NCBI GenBank assembly: GCA_947594085.1
Contig: CANQEB010000099.1
Location: forward strand, 1 to 7,974
Source: an uncultured Lachnospiraceae bacterium
GTDB lineage: Bacteria > Bacillota > Clostridia > Lachnospirales > Lachnospiraceae
DNA: 7,974 nt
Direction: 5' to 3'
Positions within the stretch are counted from its first letter, which is position 1, and each line of letters starts with the position of its first letter. Under the pieces are notes generated by a model. That model was not told the origin of the DNA. It worked only from the letters and a program-made list of their open reading frames with translations, and made no database searches. Shown one piece after another: positions 5,424-7,974 of this stretch. The position numbers and the translations under genes were made by a program.

Positions 5424-6803
5424 ATGGTGATTTATCTGCAGCAGGCACTGGGCTTTTTCATACAGCTCTATCCCTGCGCGCTGATGATCTTTCTGCCTTT
5501 TCGCGAGGAGGTATACCGCTTCCGGCGGAGGATGATCTATTTCTGGCTGACGCTTATCTCGGTAGCTTTTGCTTGCGGGTATGCAGCGCTTGTGTGCCTG
5601 CGCGACATGGAGAAGTATCGAAATCACATCGCCATATCGAATCCCAGCATGCTGGCCGCGATGCTGCTCATACTGGCGGCGTATATCTGGCTGGTGCGCG
5701 AATCGATGCTCAAGAAGCTGTTGGTCTTCTTTTGCGTGCTGTTCTACGCGATCATCGTGTTTATACTGGTCAATACGTTTCACCTGTATGTTCCGACCCA
5801 GGAAAATACGATTTCGTACGCGTATAACACTGTGACTCTGGCGTTGTACGCGGGTGTCACGGCCGTACTGCTGCCCGTGATGCTGCTCTTTGTACTCCGC
5901 CCGCTCAGGATGTATATCCGGGAGATCGATCCGAAGAATATGAAGAGGGAGTTTCTTATCCTGATTCTTTCGACGCTGCTCTTTCTCACCGTGACGTTCT
6001 ACTGCGACAAGATCACTGGCAGCCGCGATTCCTTAAAGCTGGGAACCCTCGTGCAGCTGCGCTGCGTTCTGATGCTGGTCATTCTGGTGAACCAGTTCGT
6101 GCTTTATTGGATGGTCTTCCGGGAATCGGTACGGCAGAAAAGGGACAACGAGCGCCAGAGGGCGCTGGAGATCCAGCAGCTGCAGTATGAGAAGATCGTC
6201 GGTGACATGGAAAATACCCGGCGCATGCGCCACGATTTGCGGCATCACTACAACACGCTGAACGATATGCTGAATCGGGGACAGACGGAAGAAATGAAGG
6301 CATATATGGCCGGGGTGATTGACACCACCGTCAAACGAGATGCAGAGATCTACTGCAAAAATATGACGGTCAACGGTCTGCTGCAATATTACGTCAGTAT
6401 CGCAAGGGACGAGGAAATTCGCTGCGAGGTGCACGCTGAGTGCGGAGATCTCGTGATTGAGCCAGCAGATTTGACCGTGCTGTTCGGCAACGCGATGGAG
6501 AACGCGATCAATGCCTGTCGGAAGTGTGCGGAGGATCGCTGGATCAGCATACAGGTCGGCACAGTGCAGGGATCGCTGGCGATCGAGATTTCCAATTCCT
6601 GCAAGGGTGTACGCCTCAACCGTCATTTCCAGACGGAGGATGGATTTTCGCCCGCGGAGGCATTTTTGAGCGATCATGGCGGCGGGTATGGCCTGCGCAG
6701 CATCACGCGCACCGCGCAGAAGTACGGTGGCAGCGCCAGATTTCGGTTTAACGCTGAGCAGAAGAAATTCACGGCCCGCATTCGCCTGAATATACATATG
6801 TGA
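5424..6803 (+). CDS. GHKL sensor histidine kinase with seven-helix membrane sensor (AgrC/LytTR-partner type)
   Basis: This 459-residue kinase starts at ATG 5424, eight bases after AGAGGAGG, which overlaps the stop of the regulator gene. The two genes are therefore tightly coupled. Residues 1-231 contain about seven hydrophobic helices (near 4-24, 37-57, 75-92, 97-117, 134-158, 176-194 and 209-231) with short loops and no extracellular sensor domain. A charged, probably coiled-coil linker (232-265) leads to the phospho-acceptor box MRHDLRHHYNTL with H270. The ATPase domain has the N box GNAMENAINAC (N356 and N360) and the G box DHGGGYGLRSI (G419-G423), in the HATPase_c_5 style of kinases paired with LytTR regulators. 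It should autophosphorylate on H270 and pass phosphate to D54 of the regulator. The signal is unknown; no peptide pheromone gene or AgrB-like protease is seen nearby. Confidence 0.5.
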   Translation: MVIYLQQALGFFIQLYPCALMIFLPFREEVYRFRRRMIYFWLTLISVAFACGYAALVCLRDMEKYRNHIAISNPSMLAAMLLILAAYIWLVRESMLKKLLVFFCVLFYAIIVFILVNTFHLYVPTQENTISYAYNTVTLALYAGVTAVLLPVMLLFVLRPLRMYIREIDPKNMKREFLILILSTLLFLTVTFYCDKITGSRDSLKLGTLVQLRCVLMLVILVNQFVLYWMVFRESVRQKRDNERQRALEIQQLQYEKIVGDMENTRRMRHDLRHHYNTLNDMLNRGQTEEMKAYMAGVIDTTVKRDAEIYCKNMTVNGLLQYYVSIARDEEIRCEVHAECGDLVIEPADLTVLFGNAMENAINACRKCAEDRWISIQVGTVQGSLAIEISNSCKGVRLNRHFQTEDGFSPAEAFLSDHGGGYGLRSITRTAQKYGGSARFRFNAEQKKFTARIRLNIHM

Positions 6804-6837
6804 ACGGGTATGCTCGGGAGACGAAAAGAGTGACAGC

Positions 6838-6855
6838 TCGCGGATCATTCCGCGA
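6838..6855 (+). other. Small perfect hairpin in the kinase-STAS gap
   Basis: TCGCGGA (6838-6844) and TCCGCGA (6849-6855) form a perfect 7-bp stem with a 4-nt loop, 13 bases before the ribosome binding site of the STAS gene. It is followed by an A-rich rather than T-rich stretch, so it is not a terminator on the + strand. It may stabilise or separate the downstream message. No convincing promoter was seen in this 79-bp gap. Confidence 0.5.
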
Positions 6856-6882
6856 ACAAAATAAAAAATGGAGGAAACAATC

Positions 6883-7179
6883 ATGACAATCAACAAAAAC
6901 CAACAGGGAACGGAACTTGAGATTATGCTTTCTGGCCGCCTTGACACAACAACGGCACCGCAGCTTGAGGCAGAGCTGAAGCACAGCATCAATGACATCA
7001 CGGCGCTTGCAATCGATATGGCAGAGCTGGAGTACATATCTTCCGCTGGCCTGCGCGTGCTGCTGTCTGCGCAGAAAGTGATGAACAAGCAGGGCAGCAT
7101 GGTGGTTCGTCACGTGAATGATACGATCATGGAAGTGTTTGAAGTCACCGGATTTATCGATATCCTTACGATCGAGTAG
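6883..7179 (+). CDS. Stand-alone STAS-domain protein (anti-sigma factor antagonist-like)
   Basis: This 98-residue protein is a single STAS domain. ATG 6883 is chosen because GGAGG at 6870-6874 lies at normal spacing; the in-frame ATG at 6868 overlaps that site. Visible motifs are LSGRLDTTTAPQLEAEL (residues 16-32) and AELEYISSAGLRVLL (47-61). By alignment with SpoIIAA (phosphorylated on Ser58 in DSSGLG), S54 is the equivalent phosphorylatable serine, with S53 in place of the aspartate. Family members act in partner switching: the unphosphorylated form binds an anti-sigma kinase and frees its partner, the kinase phosphorylates it, and a PP2C phosphatase reverses this. No RsbW/SpoIIAB-like kinase is within the window; it may lie downstream. 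The following gene is a probable phosphatase, which supports this role. The real target may be something other than a sigma factor. Confidence 0.5.
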   Translation: MTINKNQQGTELEIMLSGRLDTTTAPQLEAELKHSINDITALAIDMAELEYISSAGLRVLLSAQKVMNKQGSMVVRHVNDTIMEVFEVTGFIDILTIE

Positions 7180-7224
7180 AAGACGCTAAAGCGGCAGGGC
7201 GCAGTGCGATCTGGAAAAGCATGT

Positions 7225-7239
7225 ATTACAGAAATGGCA
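7225..7239 (+). promoter_or_regulatory. Single weak LytTR-type half-site before the phosphatase gene
   Basis: attacagaaatggca matches the 15-bp element at 13 positions. There is no copy 21 bp away on either side and no -10 box at the conserved distance, because the next gene begins 21 bp later. It may be a chance match or an accessory site. The rest of this 80-bp gap shows no promoter or terminator. Confidence 0.5.
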
Positions 7240-7259
7240 CAGAGAAAGGAATGAATCGC

Positions 7260-7974
7260 ATGAATGACGCGAACAAACCGATGGTACCGCTGGAAAAAAA
7301 GGTATTCCGGGCGATACTTCGTCTTTTGCTGGTCACATTGCTGGTGGTGGGGGCTGTGATTGTTTTCCAGCTTCTGCAGCTTCGAAAAGGCATGATCACC
7401 GCGAACGTGGAGACCGGGCAGGAGGTGGAATCGCTTTCCTCACAGGCGATGGAACAGACGATGGAGGAGAATCTCCTGCGCCTGACCACGGAGAAGGCGG
7501 CGGCGGCGGATAAGGTGTTCTCGGATCTGGGCCAGACGGTCTCTATTCTGGCGAAGAACGCAGAGTATCTGTATGAGAATGATGCGAAGATCGAGGGAGT
7601 CGAGGTTCATCTGCCCGACCGAAAGAACGGGGACGCCCTGGACGTGTATATTACTTACTCGAAAGAAGCGGATCAGTCTTCCAGAGAGTTTCAGGCCGAG
7701 CAGGAGCTGCTCGGCAATTTACAGTGGGATCTTCTCGCAGTCACTTCGGAGCACAAGGAGGTCAATTCGGACTATTTTGCCGCCGAATCCGGCTTCATGC
7801 TCCAGGCGGACAATATCTATCAGGGACAGTTCGACGAGGAAGGAAACCTGCTCACATTTGAAGCGAAGGAGCGCCCCTGGTATCAGGGAGCGGTCGAAGC
7901 GAACGGGCTCTATTTTACGGAACCCACGCATGACGCCTCCACCGGGGATTTCGCCGTCATGTGCAGCATTCCGG
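7260..7974 (+). CDS. N-terminus of a membrane protein with a Cache-like sensor region, probably a SpoIIE/PP2C phosphatase (3' truncated)
   Basis: The frame runs from ATG 7260 to the end of the window (238 codons) without a stop. Two in-frame ATGs exist: 7251 directly abuts the AAAGGA site, so 7260, with about nine bases of spacing, is preferred. Residues 1-18 are basic and cytoplasmic. Residues 20-40 (AILRLLLVTLLVVGAVIVF) form one membrane helix. The rest is probably extracellular: a helical segment rich in Glu, Ala and Leu (about 45-95), then a Cache-type region containing ERPWYQGAV and a following HDASTGDFAVMCSIP. The RPWY motif is typical of dCache sensors. In this family and context (directly behind a STAS gene) the missing part is expected to hold a second helix, HAMP and a SpoIIE-type PP2C phosphatase domain that would dephosphorylate the STAS protein. 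That part is not visible; a chemoreceptor or diguanylate cyclase with the same sensor remains possible. Confidence 0.5.
   Translation, partial: MNDANKPMVPLEKKVFRAILRLLLVTLLVVGAVIVFQLLQLRKGMITANVETGQEVESLSSQAMEQTMEENLLRLTTEKAAAADKVFSDLGQTVSILAKNAEYLYENDAKIEGVEVHLPDRKNGDALDVYITYSKEADQSSREFQAEQELLGNLQWDLLAVTSEHKEVNSDYFAAESGFMLQADNIYQGQFDEEGNLLTFEAKERPWYQGAVEANGLYFTEPTHDASTGDFAVMCSIP

Noticed and set aside
5273..5827. + strand open frame of 184 codons overlapping the regulator and kinase genes
   Set aside because: It straddles the end of one real gene and the start of another in a different frame, with no domain and no start signal.
6033..7100. Long open frame on the - strand opposite the kinase and STAS genes (355 codons)
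   Set aside because: It spans two clear + strand genes and the gap between them, shows no domain, and is a shadow of their codon usage.
1..7974. tRNA, rRNA, insertion sequences or attachment sites
   Set aside because: No transposase, terminal inverted repeats, tRNA-like cloverleaf or rRNA sequence was seen on either strand.

Overview
The window looks like chromosomal DNA of a Gram-positive anaerobe of the Clostridia, most likely a Lachnospiraceae-type gut organism. This rests on the protein families (DUF975 and CmpB-like membrane proteins, an AIM24 protein, a LytTR/GHKL two-component pair, a STAS plus Cache-phosphatase pair), strong GGAGG ribosome binding sites and a moderately GC-rich coding style. 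It is an inference, because no rRNA or other taxonomic marker is present. All supported genes are on the + strand.

Region 1 (1-689) is the 3' end of a large glycosidase-like gene, best matched from memory to the GH120 beta-xylosidase type. Region 2 (690-4433) is a probable operon: a two-domain membrane protein (DUF975 fused to a CmpB-type domain), an AIM24/TIGR00266 protein, and an uncharacterised protein with an HExxH...ExxAD zinc-protease-like signature. Region 3 (4434-7974, running off the end) holds a LytTR response regulator, its seven-helix GHKL sensor kinase, a stand-alone STAS anti-sigma-factor-antagonist-like protein, and the N-terminus of a membrane protein with a Cache-type sensor region. 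The last is probably a SpoIIE/PP2C phosphatase that acts on the STAS protein.

The most interesting signal is outside the genes. A 15-bp element (attacagaaacgtca) occurs as direct repeats with an exact 21-bp period upstream of both transcription units: one good plus one degenerate copy before the DUF975-CmpB gene, and three good copies before the LytTR regulator. In both places the last repeat ends exactly 35 bp before the first base of a clear -10 box. The intervening bases also align (TGTC at the same offset, then GAAAAT at the same offset), and the -35 is poor with a long spacer. This is the layout expected of LytTR/AgrA-type activator sites. The simple model is that the regulator at 4693-5409 activates its own operon and the membrane-protein/AIM24/protease-like operon next door. 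The same locus would then feed a signal into a STAS/phosphatase partner-switching pair. The signal sensed by the kinase is unknown, and no AgrB/AgrD-like peptide genes are visible.
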